From NCBI GenBank assembly GCA_036429605.1, contig CM071591.1, forward strand, positions 1,488,001 to 1,552,000: a DNA stretch of 64,000 bases, written 5' to 3'. Positions within the stretch are counted from its first letter, which is position 1. Every line of letters starts with the position of its first letter. Made by a program: the position numbers and the translations under genes. A model generated the notes under the pieces. The model ran no database searches. It saw only the letters and a program-made list of their open reading frames with translations, and was not told where the DNA came from. This document shows positions 1-13,060 of the stretch, in pieces. Source of the DNA: Cladobotryum mycophilum. Lineage: Eukaryota; Ascomycota; Sordariomycetes; Hypocreales; Hypocreaceae.

Positions 1-2212
1 GATGGAAATGCACTGCATCGAAAGCTAGATGGCTTTATAGCCAACTACCTCCATTACGAGTTGGTTGTTGGTTGACTGGGATTACGCCGTCTGAACGTGA
101 GACATCCATGGGTGGCTGGCACTGGCTGCTGTGGACGACATGATCCACCCGGCAGCAGTGTGCGTGGTACGGGACCAGTACGTACCTCTCTCCCTCCATC
201 CCTGAAGCCACTACTACCTGCTTGTAGTAAGCATGTATGTACGGAGGGCTCATCGTGCAAATTGCTATCGGTGGATATCTGGCCAGGTCAAGGGTCCTTT
301 TTTTGGCGCAGGAACTCCTATACTAACCAGGTCAGTATTCATGGATCTCTGCTCGCTTAACACCTTCATCGTCATCCAATGGGCTGGTCTTTCTCGGCGC
401 CGGACCAGGCACGCACAAGCTGAATGGCGCGCCCAGCAGAAAAGTAAGCATCGGGACGGCACATGTGAGTTTATGCCGACCATGAAAACATCTTACCGGA
501 CGATCTTTTACCGATGCTTACCCGTCCACAGCATCATTGTGCACTTTATTTTCCCTTGCGTCTGCCTAGAATATTCTTTCTGTTTTTTTCTAGAAGACAG
601 GGCTGTGTGTTTACCCACAATTATCTCCATCTGAACTGAGGAGTTTCAAGGAAATGGGTATCGTTTTAGAAACATGTACCACGAAATGTCTCGGATTGCT
701 CTATAACGGTAAGCATTTATGGGTTCCATGACATTTCTATGCACGGTATCGGAAAATCCGCATCCATAGGGTAGAAACAGGCCCGCTTTTAATCTCGGAG
801 AGGCGATTGGATGGTTGAAAGATGTTGGAGCTGTTGGCATATGCATGCACCAGATACAGAAGGACAGGGGTTGATTTCATCTGGAACCTCGTTGTGGATT
901 ACCGCCGTCACAGCAGTCGATCGACGGTTCAGCTTGCGACGGGAAAACCCAAGCCAGAATCCTTCGGCAAGAACGAGAACCGGCATGGGTTCGACCGGGT
1001 CAGATCCACGGCCATGATGTTTGTTCAAGGCAGGTGTATAGCGCTTAAGACGAGGGTTGGATACCATGTCACAAGCTACAACTGACAGATTTCAGTCTTC
1101 TACGAATATTCCAAAGGATGCGGAGTTTGCAGCACTGCATCTGTATGAAGGAATCGCAACCTAGCCACCACCACATGGAGCATGCATTGTGGCCTACCTT
1201 GCCACGTTTTCCCCCCTCACAATCACAAAACCTACTCCCTCGAATACTGTGTGATAACTGAGTTTCAGTTTCGGTCCGATCCGCTGACGTCAGAAGCGAA
1301 GAAGTTGTGTCGCATAACCTCGCATAAACCATAAAAGGAACATGTTGTTTGTGCGCCCATGAATTGTAGTCATAACGCACCACGACAACCCGTCATCTTA
1401 CTGGGCGTGCGTTTTTCCCTGGTCTGGGTTGACGTTCCTTCTGCATGGCATGGCATGGCCATCGCCAAGGAGAGGGGAGTGTGGGAGGATCGAAGCGGAG
1501 AAAAACAAGATGGATGCTTATGACTCGCAGGGGGAGCCTTTGAGGCTATAGTGGTTGCATCGTCTAAGTCAGGTGCGGTGTGTCTCTACTTAGTGTTGAT
1601 CGAAGTGAAAGCTGACTAGCGCTCACGATTTGCTACGATGCATACCTGAACTACGTTGCCGTAAACGCCGACATATAACCCATTATTGGCTTAATGTCAT
1701 TTTATGGAATGTCGATGGCGCTCAACCCTGTCTAGGTGCAGCTATTTGCAGCATGTGTGTCTTGACGCCATACTAAGTGACGACGATGAAACCTCTGCCT
1801 CTCGACATCGACCCTGTCAGCAACCTCACAATGTGCTTCACCATGTCTGTAAGACCGGCAAAACTATGTGGAATTCGAATGTTCCTTTGTTCATGCTATC
1901 ATGCAAGGAGGAGAAACCATGTAACCATTACCTGTTCATGCACCCGGTCAACATCACGGCTGTGGGGGAGCCGCGCGGATAGCTTCGTATTTGCGAGTTG
2001 CAGGGAGGCAACCAAGAGGAATATTAATATCGTCTTTCTTGCTCGTCTAGAAACAAAATTCTCTCAGACATCATCCATCTACTTCAAGCATCTGAGGTTC
2101 GCTACTCTCTTTCTCCATCCAGACCTCACTACCCTTTTTTCTTGTTTTCGTTTTGCATAGCGATAGCATCTTGTTTCTTTGGACAATCATAGACTTCAAA
2201 AGTTCTTTCACC
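1..2212. other. Intergenic region upstream of the NRPS gene
   Basis: I see no convincing coding region here: the open frames are short, overlap on both strands and resemble no family I know. The last 110 bases before the NRPS start are pyrimidine-rich, as is typical of fungal promoters and 5' leaders. Scattered GATA cores occur (for example near 1252), but I saw no palindromic SreA-type GATA site close to the gene. Confidence 0.6.
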
Positions 2213-5200
2213 ATGACTCAATTCACCCCAGAGCTCTTCGCCACTGGCGCTATCCCTCAGACCATCCCCATTCAGAAGAACCTGAACAAACTCACGGCTA
2301 CCGAATATTCAGACCCCTTAGATATGCCGGCTGCTCCTTGCTTGGTCACAGACTTTATTCGATATCAGGTTGAAGCAAACCCCAATGAATACGCCGTTCA
2401 CGTTGAGAACGAGCACCCATACACTTATTCCGAGTTGTGGCAACTCGTTGAGCACATTGCTGCCAAAGCCTCCTTTACTCCTGGAACCATTGTTCCCATC
2501 TGCTTGGACCCATCGGTCGAGTTTGTTGCTACCATCGTGGCCATCCTTCTCTCTGGTGCTGCATATGTTGTCCTCGACCCGGAGGGTTCAGTCGAGCGGA
2601 ACCAAGTTATTGCTGCCGACTGCGGCGAGGAAGCAGTTGTCGCCCACAAAAAATACATTGATCTATTCGATCGTGCTACTTCCATTGAGAATCTTCTTTC
2701 GGTCCGAGGTGGGCCTGAGACATTCTATGGGGCCGTCAGTTCTAGCCCCTCTGACCTTGCATATCTGATTTATACTTCCGGTAAGTAATGTTTATCCCTG
2801 CCTATAGTTACCCTGGGTGTCATCGATCCTGACTGAAACTAACTTTTAATTCTAGGTTCTACCGGAAAGCCCAAGGGCGTTTTGCTGAGCCATCGCGCAG
2901 CATCACACGGTATTAGTCAATTCGAGTTAAACGGCCGCAGGCGGTGGTTGCTCTTTTACAATCCTGTGTTTTCTGCTGCTCAGCGAACTATTCTTGCTAC
3001 CCTGTCCAAGGGTGCTTGCCTCTGCCTGGCTCCTCGCCAGCGCCTTGCCACCTCACTTCCCGAAGTCTTGACCAGCCTCCAAATCGATGCCCTGGGCATT
3101 ACTCCCTCTGCCCTGGCTCTGCTTTCTCCCGCCGACATTCCTGACTGCCTCCAGCAGATCACCACTGTCGGTGAGCCTTTGAGCCAGAACCTTGTAGACA
3201 TCTGGGCCGACATCATTCATCTCCGTGTCTCGTACGGTCTTAGTGAGTGCGCTCAGTTGAACTTCTCTCGTCAGCTCAAGGTTGGCGACAACCCCCGCAA
3301 CCCCGGTCGACCTATCGACACCACTACCGCCGTCATTCTCGAGCCCGGCACTACCATTCAGGTGCCCGCCGGCGAGGCCGGTGAGCTTTGCCTCTACGGC
3401 GCTCAGATTGCCAACGGCTATTACCTCCGCACCAAGGAGACTGCCTCTGCCTTTGTCAAGAACCCATTCGGACCCGGCTCTCTCTTTAGAACCGGCGATC
3501 AGGCTGTCTGCCTGCCCGACGGTACTTTTGAGATCTTGGGCCGAATTGACCACCAGATCAAGATTCACGGCCAGCGAGTTGAGCCTCAGGAAGTGGCCGC
3601 GAACCTCACCTCCGAAGATGGCGTTTCCGCTATTGTCTGCGTCGGCGCCTACATCAAGGGAAGCATGGCGCTCGTCGCCGCTGTGACCCCTGACGTTGGT
3701 ACCAACTGGAGCGATTTGGTTAAGCGCCTTCGAAGCCATGCTCAGCGATCCTTCCCACCATACATGGTTCCCAGCTACTGGCTCCGCTGCCAAGAGCTCC
3801 CGGTTAACCGCAACGGCAAGGTTGACGTCAAGGCTATCCGTTCTCTTGCCGAATCGGTCGATGTAACCGACCTTTTGGGCCGTGAGGCAAGCCCTGAGCG
3901 AAAGGGCTTCATGTTCTCTGAGATTGGCTCTGAGATTGTCCAAATCTGGTCCAGCGTCCTGCAGCTTCGACCCTCTGCCATTCTCCCCACTGACTCTTTC
4001 GTCGCTTTGGGCGGAACTTCCATTGAGGCTATCCGTGTTATTAGAGAACTCCGCACGCGCGGCATTCACATTGAGCTGGCTGATATGCTTCAGTCGCAGA
4101 CTGTCGAAGACATTGCTGACTCCTCCCGACTCGAGCCCCAGGGCGCCAAGAGCGCTCGCGTTCCCGAGCCCTTCTCCCTCCTTGCTGATGAGGCTCTCAA
4201 GGCTGAACTGCTTGCTGATCGTGGCATTCTCGATGCCTTCCCCACCACCGCCCTTCAAGAGGGTATTCTGGCTAGCACCCTGCAAGGAAACCGCGACTAC
4301 CTCTACCAGAGAGTCTACGACGTTCGACACTTGGACCTGGTGAGATTCCAGCTCGCCTTTCAGGTCGTTTTCTGGCAAAGTGAGACTCTCCGATCCACTT
4401 TCACTACATCTAGTAACGGGTTTGCGCAGGTCGTGAAGGGCGACGCTACCCTGCCATGGAACGAGATCTCGATGCCCCTTGGGAAGTACCTGGAGTCCGA
4501 CAAGGAGAAGGGAGTTACCCTTGGTGAGCCATTCATCAGGGTCGCCGTGCTGGACAGCTCCATCCTCGTCGTCTCTGTCCACCACGCACTGTTTGACTAC
4601 TGGTCTCACGGCTTTGTTTTTGACGACGTTGCTCGCCTGTACTATGGCATTCTCCCTGAGAAGCGAGCGCTGTGGAAGTCGTTTGTCGCTCTTCTGCAGG
4701 ACCAGCCCAAGACTGGATCTGAGGAGTTCTGGCGCACCCACTTGGCTGAGGCTGCTCCCACTGTCCTCAACCATGCTCCCGTTGAGCAAGCATCCACCGT
4801 CTCTCATACCCTTTCCGTGGATTTGAGATCCGCCGCTGCGGCTCTCCAGGCTCCCTCCAGTGCCATCTTCTACGCTGCTTGGGCCTTTGTCCTCTCTACC
4901 CACACTGCCTCCAAGTCAGTCACCATGGCCACTGCCATCTCCGGTCGTGAATTGCCTCTTGAAGGCATCGAGGCCCTCGATGGACCTACGCTTGCCATGG
5001 TCCCCCAGTCCGTCCTCATCAACCCCGAGAACACCCTTTTGGAACTTGTTCGCTCTGTTAACGGCAACCTGTGGAACATCATCAAGCACTCTCAATTCGG
5101 TATCCGCAAGGCCTTGGCTGCCGGTGGCCACCAGAACACCACCCTCTTTGACACCATGGTCAACATCCTCGTCCGAGGCCAAGATCCCGAGGAAATTACC

Positions 5201-8200
5201 GACGAAGTCTTCCAGACCTACGGCACCCGTCCTGCCTGGAGGACTGAGTACACTACTCTCAACATCGAAGAGGGCGCCAAGGGTATTGAAATCAGCCTCA
5301 CTGCCCCCATGGAGCGCAAGCGCCTAGAGTTCATCGTCAGCCAATTCAGCCGCGCTGTTCAGTTGATCATTGAGAACCCTCGACAGACTGTCGGATCCGT
5401 CAGCCTCGTCGAGCAGCCCGAATTGGACTTCCTCCTCGAGTGGAACAAGAACCAGCCTGCGCCCACCACCCTGCACGGCGAGTTTGAGAAGATGGCTCGT
5501 CAGTACCCCGAGAGAATTGCTCTCAACTTTGAGAACAAGGAGATCTTGACCTATGCTCAGCTTGACGAGAGCGCCGATAGGATGGCCAACTTCTTTACCG
5601 AGCGTGGCATGGAGTCTGGCGATGTCGTCCCTCTCCTCCTCGAGAAGTCTCACAGCATGATCATCACCATCTTGGCTCTCTTCAAGATCGGTGCTGCTTA
5701 TGTTCCTCTCAGCCCCGAAAATCCTGTTGAGCGAAACTCCTTCATCGCCCGCGATGTCGGTGCTAGGTTCCTTGTGACGGAGACTGAGCACGCCGAGGTC
5801 CTCTCTCTTGATGGTGTCACCAATATCTTGATTGACCAGGCTCGTCTGTGCAAGTACTCCGCCGACAAGATCGAGTACTCTGTCTCCCCCAACGCCCTTG
5901 CCTACATCCTGTACACATCCGGCTCTACCGGTCAGCCCAAGGGTGTTACCATCCAGCACGGCGCTTGCGCTGCTGCCATGCGCTCCATCATTGACTTTGA
6001 GGACAAGCAGGGCGTTCCTTTCAAGGCTCTCCAGTTCTCCAACTACGTCTTCGATGTGTCTCTGTACGACTTCTTCGTCACCCTCCACGCCGGTGGTACT
6101 CTTTGCGTCGCCACTTCCGACCGCCTTCTCGGTGATCTTGCTGGTGCCATCAACGACATGGGTGTCAACCACGTCTTCCTCACTCCCACTGTTGCCCGTC
6201 TCTTGGACCCCAAGGATGTTCCCGGTCTTGAGTCCATGACCGTCGGTGGTGAGCAATTGACTCGTGATGTTGTTACTACCTGGGCTCCCAAGGTCTTCCT
6301 CCGCAACGGATACGGACCTACCGAGGCCTCTGTGTTGGTCACCATGAAAGACGTCACTCTCGACACTATTGGCGGTAACATTGGCAGGCCTCTCGCATCT
6401 GTTGGCGCTGTTATTCTCGAGGCCGATGGTATCCGCCCTGTTCCTTACGGTGCCGTTGGTGAGGTCTGCTTCTGGGGTCCCCAGCTGTCTGAGGGTTATT
6501 TCAAGAAGCCCGATCTGACTTCCGCTGCCTTTGTCACGAGCGAGCTCATTGACGGCCGCATGCTCTACCGCAGTGGTGATTTGGCTCGCTACGTCCCCGG
6601 TGGCGACATTGAGTGCTTGGGACGAAAGGACGACCAGGTCAAGGTCAATGGTCACCGTATCGAGCTTGGTGAAATTGAGCAGGTCATTCTCCGAACTGGC
6701 GAAGTCACCGACTGTATCCTCACTGTCTGGAAGCACGAAAAGTCTGCTCACTTGGTTGCCAATGTGGTGTTCAACGCTATTGCGGACGATGATGTTCCTC
6801 TGACTCTTGACATGTTCGAGGAAGAGGCTCTCCGACTGAAGAACAACCTCAACGACCTTGCTCACTACATGTTCCCCAAGTTCATCATTCCTCTTGCAGC
6901 CCTCCCACGTCTCCCATCCGGCAAGGCCAACCGCAAGCAGCTCAAGGCTCAAGTCCAGGCCATGACCCAGGCAGAACTCAGCCAGTTCTCCTTTGACAAG
7001 ATTGGTATGGGTGAGGCCGCTGAAGTCATCCCTCTTGTCAACGACACTCAACGTGCTCTCCAGCAGGCTTGGGTTGATATCCTTGGCCTCCTTGATGCCG
7101 AATTTGGTCAGGAAGCTAACTTCCTCAGCCTTGGCGGTGACTCCGTCTCTGCTATCAACCTGGTCAGCACTCTCCGTCGCAAGGGCTTGACTCTCAGCGT
7201 CCGAGATGTTCTCAAAAACCCCGTCCTCGGTGATATGGCTGCTCAGATTCAGAGCGAGTCTGAGGAGGAGGCTGTTGAGGCCGTCATCTTCAATGCCCCC
7301 GAGGAGTTGGGTGCTCTCACCTCCGCTGCCGGTGTCCAGGAGGACGAGTATGAATATGTCTACCCCGCTCCCCCGGACAGGCCGAGTTCCTGACCCAGGG
7401 TGCCCGCGACCAGACCTTTTGGTTCCTGATGGCCATCCGATCTGTCGGCCAGAACTTTGATGCCGCCAACTGGATCAATCTGACCAAGCAATTGACCGAG
7501 ACCAACGAGATTCTTCGCACCACCTTCACCCGAGCCGACAACAAGTGGTACGGCGTAGTTCTTCAGGATGCCACACCTGTTGTTGAGATTTACGATGTCG
7601 CCGACGATGCCCAGCGCAAGCAGATCATCGACGCCCTCTGGGCAGACAAGTTCGTCTTCGGCAAGCCCTTTATCCGCTACGCCATCCTCAACCTCGCAGA
7701 CGGCGAGACCCAAATTGTTACCAAGCTGGATCACGGTCTCTACGACGGCACCCTCCTTCGTGTCTTTGACGCCCACTTCCAGGCCTACCAGCACGGAACC
7801 GAGCTCGAGAGCTTCACTCCCTTCAAGGATTTCGCCTTCCACATCTGGCAGATCAACCAGACCAAGCCCACCCTCGACTTCTGGAAGCAGGACGACAAGA
7901 AGCCCATCAACTTCCAGTTCCCCGCCATCGCCGAGCCGAGCATCAACTCCACCGTCGTCCGCGTCATCAACCTCGACTTTGAGCAGTACTCCCGCTCCAC
8001 GGGCGCCACCGTCTCCATCATCTTCCAGTCCATCTTCCAGATGTGGCTCTCCCTTCGCTCCAGCAAGAAGAGCGTCGCCTTCGACTACCTCTACACCGGC
8101 CGCAACGTCGACCTCCCCGACCCCCAGTCCATCAACGGCACCTGCGCCAACTTCCTCCCCATGCGCTCCGAGGTCGAGGCCGACACCCTCGTCAAGGACT

Positions 8201-8601
8201 TCCTCCTCCGAACCCAGGATGACTTCTGGTTGTACACCGAGAACTGCACCGTCGGCATCGAGGACATTTGCGAGGCCAACGGCGTCACCCGCGAGGACTG
8301 TGGTAACCGCGCCCTCTTCCTCTTCCAGCCCTTTGAGCCCGCCGCCCCCGGCGCCGCCCAGGTGCAAACCCAGAAGTGGGTGGTCATGGCCAAGTCTCAG
8401 GTCACCATGCCCCAGCCCTACGCCATCGTCTTTGAGGTCATGAAGACGGCCGACCCCAACGGATACAAGCTCAAGTTTGCCTACGACAACACCGTCTGGA
8501 CCAAGGAGGAAGTTGAGGTTGAGACTGAAGTTGTCGAGCAAATGCTCCGCACCATTGTTGAGAACCAGGGTGCCAAGATTGGTGACGTTTTCCAGATTTG
8601 A
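2213..8601 (+). CDS. Dimodular non-ribosomal peptide synthetase, A-T-C-A-T-C, SidE-like, with one frame break
   Basis: Multidomain enzyme that activates two carboxylic acids and condenses them on carrier domains. The start at 2213 has a CACCATG context. Exon 1 is 2213-2780 and an intron at 2781-2855 splits a Gly codon of the A3 core motif; exon 2 begins at 2856. Order: A1 (residues ~35-530), T1 with the phosphopantetheine Ser in LGGTS (~578), C1 with HHALFDY (~765), A2 with TSGSTGQPKG (~1210), T2 with LGGDS (~1619), terminal C2 with DHGLYDG (codons from 7729). Frame is lost near 7361-7380, at a run of five C. The remaining ~410 codons of C2 are open and in good condition in the next frame. 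Total length (~2105 residues) and domain order fit SidE (fumarylalanine synthetase) of Aspergillus fumigatus. In A1 the A4-motif Asp seen in A2 (YVFDVS) is Ser (PVFSAA), so A1 probably does not load an alpha-amino acid. GliP-like diketopiperazine synthetases are the main alternative, but no gliotoxin-type neighbours are present. Product inferred, not shown. Confidence 0.88.
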
Positions 8602-10476
8602 TTTAAAAAAAAATATGATCTAGATTGCTTCGACACACCACACATAACATGCATACATACCGGCGCCTTTTCATGAAAATGAGCTCATTATTTTGACGCT
8701 TCAACGGCCGAAACCTTTGCTTCTACTTTATTTACATATTTCCTATTTCTTTTGTTTTTTTTTCTTGGAGGGAAGAGGAGGAGGAAATCATCTTTTTTGC
8801 TACATAATGGGTTTTTCTTTTGGGTTGGGAGGTTTGTTTGTGAAATTTCGATGAAACTGTTTTTCAGAATATTTCAAGTACACGCTTCTGCCTTTTCGTT
8901 TTTGTTTTGTATGGAGTTTTGTTTTGTTGTTACTTCCATTTTTATTTTTATTTTTCATTTTTAGTATATTCATGGCTGGTCCATGATTTGCATAGGGAAA
9001 AAAACAGGATAGACAAATATAGTTTGCATCGCTATTTCTTTTACAACTTGCTCGATTCTTCCATCTCAACGTGATGACCTTGTGAGTGAGAATGGATGAG
9101 TTCGGTAGTGTTTTCAGCGCGTCGCACTAGTAATTGAATTGCTGGAGGGGTTCAAAGCTCTGAACTAAAATCCTCTTCATGCCTCAAGACTTGAAAAATA
9201 ATCTCATCTCACATCTCACCAACAATTGACTACATCTCATATTTTCGACTTAGATTGTATAGAATTGATTTGTTATAAACACCGCTTATATAAAAACTAT
9301 AATTCTAGTTCGGCCAATCTCACAACATGAGCTCCTACATAACCTATACTTACTCACCATGGAGAACATCTTGACATCCATGCTAGGCCAATTGATGAAC
9401 GTTTTTTATTCAATCAACGGTTCTTATTTCAACATCTAAATAAAATTAAAATTATTAAAGTCCCGTACATGAATGACCCATAACCCCCCAACAGTTATTA
9501 ATCATTGATTCATAGGGCTACGCTCATTCTCAGTCTCACTCCCTTGCACTCATTCACCCACCCCGACTCTCATCCATCATCAAACTCACTCACCCAAATT
9601 TACACTGACAGCTCAGTCATCTCATCTACTCATATTAAATCTCATATTTATCTTCTTATTCTTCATCCTACATCGCAATGGGATGGAAAAATATGAGGGA
9701 AAAAGTAAACTCAAAACGCAATATTTCAAGCCGAAGGGTATTTCTATCATCTATCATTTTTATGGACCAAGTGCTGGCTAAACTCCATCTATATGCTTTC
9801 CGCTTTGGAAATCTGGATATCAAAAAACGAGCGATATTTACAAGCGAAGGTGTTGTACAAGACCCCTATTGGGGTGTAGTGAGAGAAAAAGAAAAGAAAA
9901 AAATGCAAAAAAGTGTCATAGGCCTGTTAGCCTGAATGTGCCCCTAAATTCATCATATATACTCCGTCATAAATTCGAGATGTTTACCCTGGCCAAAGAA
10001 TGGGCAAGATGGTTGATCAAGGTTGGTAAGAGAAGGGTTGCCAATCCGAAAATGGTAGCACCAAGTACGCCATTGCATGCGCGTCATCCTTTTTGGGGCT
10101 TGGCGATCGGCAGCCATTGATGTTTCGTTACACGCAATCATATGCCGACTTGAAGGACCAGTAGCAAAAGATGGTCAAATGCGGAGGGGCCGACTATAAA
10201 TAGAGATGCCCTGCCCCTCGGCGCGTCAATTGTTCTTGGCGCTGCCACCCATTGCTACACTGCAGTCCGAGTAGGGTGTCAATTGGTCGCCAATCATTGT
10301 GGAAATATCTGGTTGCGTGAGGGCCGAGCATCAACAGAGGCGCGAGAGAAGAGATGAGAGAGGTGTTGCTTGGTGCACATAATGGATGGTCAAAAGCCGA
10401 CGTCGGGTTGGATCCGTGTACTCATGCCATTTCGATGGATCGTTGAAGCGGATTGCTAATGATTCGGCGTTCGAGC
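8602..10476. other. Intergenic, AT-rich between NRPS and GT69 gene
   Basis: This is the 3' flank of the NRPS (an A-rich run directly after the stop) and the convergent 3' flank of the mannosyltransferase gene. About 9160-9680 is AT-rich with TCTCA/CACTC-type short repeats. No coding region can be supported. Confidence 0.5.
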
Positions 10477-12109
10477 TCATCTTGGGAAACCCAAGGTATA
10501 ACCCTTGGGAGCTTTGAATTTCTCCCAATTTTTGCCCTCTTTTCGATCGCCTGTAGTAATTGAGTTAGCAGACAATTATGTATATGCTCAAGTGAGCCGA
10601 CGTACCTGGACGTATAGTGAGCATAAATCGCTCACCACAGAACATTCCACTTCGTCCCTTGCGCTCCACCATTTCCCAGAAACCGCCATCGCCAATGTTC
10701 ACCCAAACTTCTTCCATGAAGGTTTCACCCTCTTGGACTGCCCGATAAGGATTGTTGTGAGGATGTCTGGCCAGCGGGGTAAAAATGCTCTGGGGAATGA
10801 CGAGCAGGCGTTCCCATAACCGAGTCCACCGAAGCCACCATAGAATCTTATGGTCGTATGCCACGCGAACATAAGGGTTGACGTAAACCCCTTGCTCTTC
10901 CTCCTCTTGTTTCCTAGCGATCTGGGCGACGTCTGCCAAGAATAAGCAGCATTCACAGGCGTCGTAATAGAGCTCAGGCTCGTGACGAAATCGGACTGGA
11001 GATGTGACATTCCTGGGATGGGCGGGGTCAATGTCATGTCGGCCAAGTTTCTGAAAGGAAGGATCAGGCAAAGCTCGATCCAAATTCTGTACGTGTTTAG
11101 CCTGCATAGCCACAATTCCACCCCAACAGCCCGTCACGGGCACGGCATCCGACCCCGCAAGCATTGCATCCCTTGACAGGCCTTGGCCAGCTTTGGAGAA
11201 AATGGGAAAAACTGGAAATCCCATGGCATAACCCTCTGCATCCCTCATGGCAAAGATGTCGTAGAAACGGAATGGCGTAGAGTAGTCGAGTCCGCATACT
11301 GAGAGATAATGCGCCCGTCCATCAAGGCCAACATTCGTGCTGAAGAGAAGGTGGGCTGCTTCCATGGGGTGGAATGCGATGTCGTTGAGAAATAGGATTC
11401 TGTCGAACCTGACACCGTCTTCGCTCAGGGTATCGAGTGGTCGTAACGCACGATTGCGCAGCTCGGCGAGGTAGGCGATGCGCTTCAACCGTTTGGTGCC
11501 ATCCGGCATAGTAATCGTGGGGAAATCATGAATCGTCGTGTTTCGATCATAGACAAGAGAATACTGGCATTTCAACTTGCTCTTCAAGCTGTTGAGAGCC
11601 TTTTCCCCTTCAGGACCACTATCGTTCTCATAGATGCTGAGATAGACATTGTCGTTGCCAATAAGATCAATGAGTTCCAACAGAGATTCTCCCCACTTTC
11701 CACTGGCCAGATGACCCCCAGCATCATACAAACTGACGGTAATGAAGACCCTTTCGTTGAAGGCATTGGCGCAACCGGATCCAGTAGAGTTCAAGCATCT
11801 CGACTCCAGTTGGAGATAGTTGTCTGGGTAATGAGTGTACGATGGTCCGAAGATGGGGGTCCCGATTAGTAAGGCGAGAACCATGAAAAGAACGTATTTG
11901 AACAGGTAGCCAATGGTGGAACCCGAGATTTTGCAGATTAAACGTCGTACATTGCGCGGTCGTGAACAAAACCAGGCGACGACACCCCTGTTACCCTGCC
12001 AGCTAGTGGCCTGAACGCCAATGTCTGAAAGAGCATCGTCGTCGTCGTACACGGGGAGGAGCTCATACTCCGTCGCGTCTGGGGTTTTGGACCAGATATT
12101 AGAAGTCAT
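10477..12109 (-). CDS. GT69 alpha-1,3-mannosyltransferase, CMT1/CAP59 family
   Basis: Type II Golgi membrane glycosyltransferase of the CAP59/CMT1 mannosyltransferase family, expected to add mannose to cell-wall or secreted glycans. Exon 1 is 12109-10606. A 55-nt intron (10551-10605; GTACGT donor, CTAAC branch, TACAG acceptor) leads to a short last exon ending at 10477, giving 525 residues. Without splicing the frame would end in an unrelated hydrophobic tail at 10565. The protein has a short cytoplasmic acidic N terminus, one membrane anchor (~66-87), and the lumenal catalytic domain with family-typical blocks: the DRILFLND stretch, WGGIVAMQ, and a DACECCLF cysteine block near the end. Upstream on its strand lies a long pyrimidine tract (12.4-13.05 kb), probably promoter and leader. 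Family assignment is firm; the exact linkage made is not known. Confidence 0.87.
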
Positions 12110-12389
12110 TGTGATTAGGAAAGTCAGTCAATATCGTCGTCGTATAGACTTTATGACTGCCAATGCATTGCGGTGTGTATGTGTATGTGTGTGTTGATAC
12201 AAGTTGAAGGAGTGTAGACAAACCAGCCGATATAAAAAGGAATGACGGGAGGATTGTTGGTCAGAACATGAGCAGTATTAATACATGATATACAAGCAAG
12301 TGGATGTAATTAAAAACCGGCAATGCCCCAATTGCGGAATTGGGGTTGCAGTACAAGAATATCCGGTAAATGTTTGAGAGAAACTATGA

Positions 12390-13060
12390 GTGAGAGACGC
12401 ACAAACAGATTCAGAGAAAGAGAAACAGAAGGAAGAGAGAGAAGAAAAAAATAAGACAGGAAAGAAATCGCGACGTCAGGATCTGCAAGTGTCAAACGGG
12501 TCGCCTAGGGTTCGCCGCGTAAGCAAGGAGAAAGGCGCAGCAAGTAGCACAAGTGCAGCCTTGCAGGCAGAAGGGCGTCTAGTTTTTTTGGTGTGTGCCA
12601 GGGCGTCGCGATCGTCGAGAGCCGGAGGAGGGAGTGAAGTGGGTGGTGGAGGACGAGGAGGTGGTGGTGGTGGATGAATTGGAATGGGATGGATGGACCC
12701 AGCAGAACCATGAATCGTAAGGGGGAAGGGGGGGGGGGGGTGGAAGGACCCGGTCGCGCGCGTCGTTGTGTCAAAGGAGTGACTTTGTAAGTGAGTGAGA
12801 GAGTGACTGGAGTCGGTTGGTGAGAGACGGACGGACAAGCAAACAAACAAACAGACAGGCAGACAGACAGATAGAGAGAGGCAGTGTTGGACGAAGGAAG
12901 AGAGAAAAGAGAGGTCTGAGAGTCTGAGTTGAGAGAAAGAGGAAAAAGTGGGTAAGCTGTGTCACGAGATGGAGTTCCTTCCCTTCCTTGTTCAACGATG
13001 CAAGTGCGATGATGATGGACTCGGTCAAGGTCCTTCTTTCCTGTCTCACACTTAAGCCGT
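12390..13060 (-). promoter_or_regulatory. Polypyrimidine promoter/leader tract of the GT69 gene
   Basis: Read on the minus strand, this is several hundred bases of C/T-rich sequence upstream of the mannosyltransferase start at 12109. Such tracts mark promoters and long 5' leaders in filamentous ascomycetes. It includes a homopurine:homopyrimidine block with a run of 13 G on the + strand. No TATA element was identified. Confidence 0.45.

Noticed and set aside
3053..8541. Long open frames on the minus strand of the NRPS (3053-4903, 5324-7051, 7360-8541)
   Set aside because: They are exact antisense of the strongly codon-biased NRPS. Their Gly/Val/Leu/Asp-rich composition is what the antisense of C-ending codons gives, and they show no domains.
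2213..8601. Gliotoxin-type (GliP) identity of the NRPS
   Set aside because: No neighbouring gliotoxin-type tailoring genes and no C-terminal carrier domain after C2; SidE-like layout and the altered A1 site fit better.
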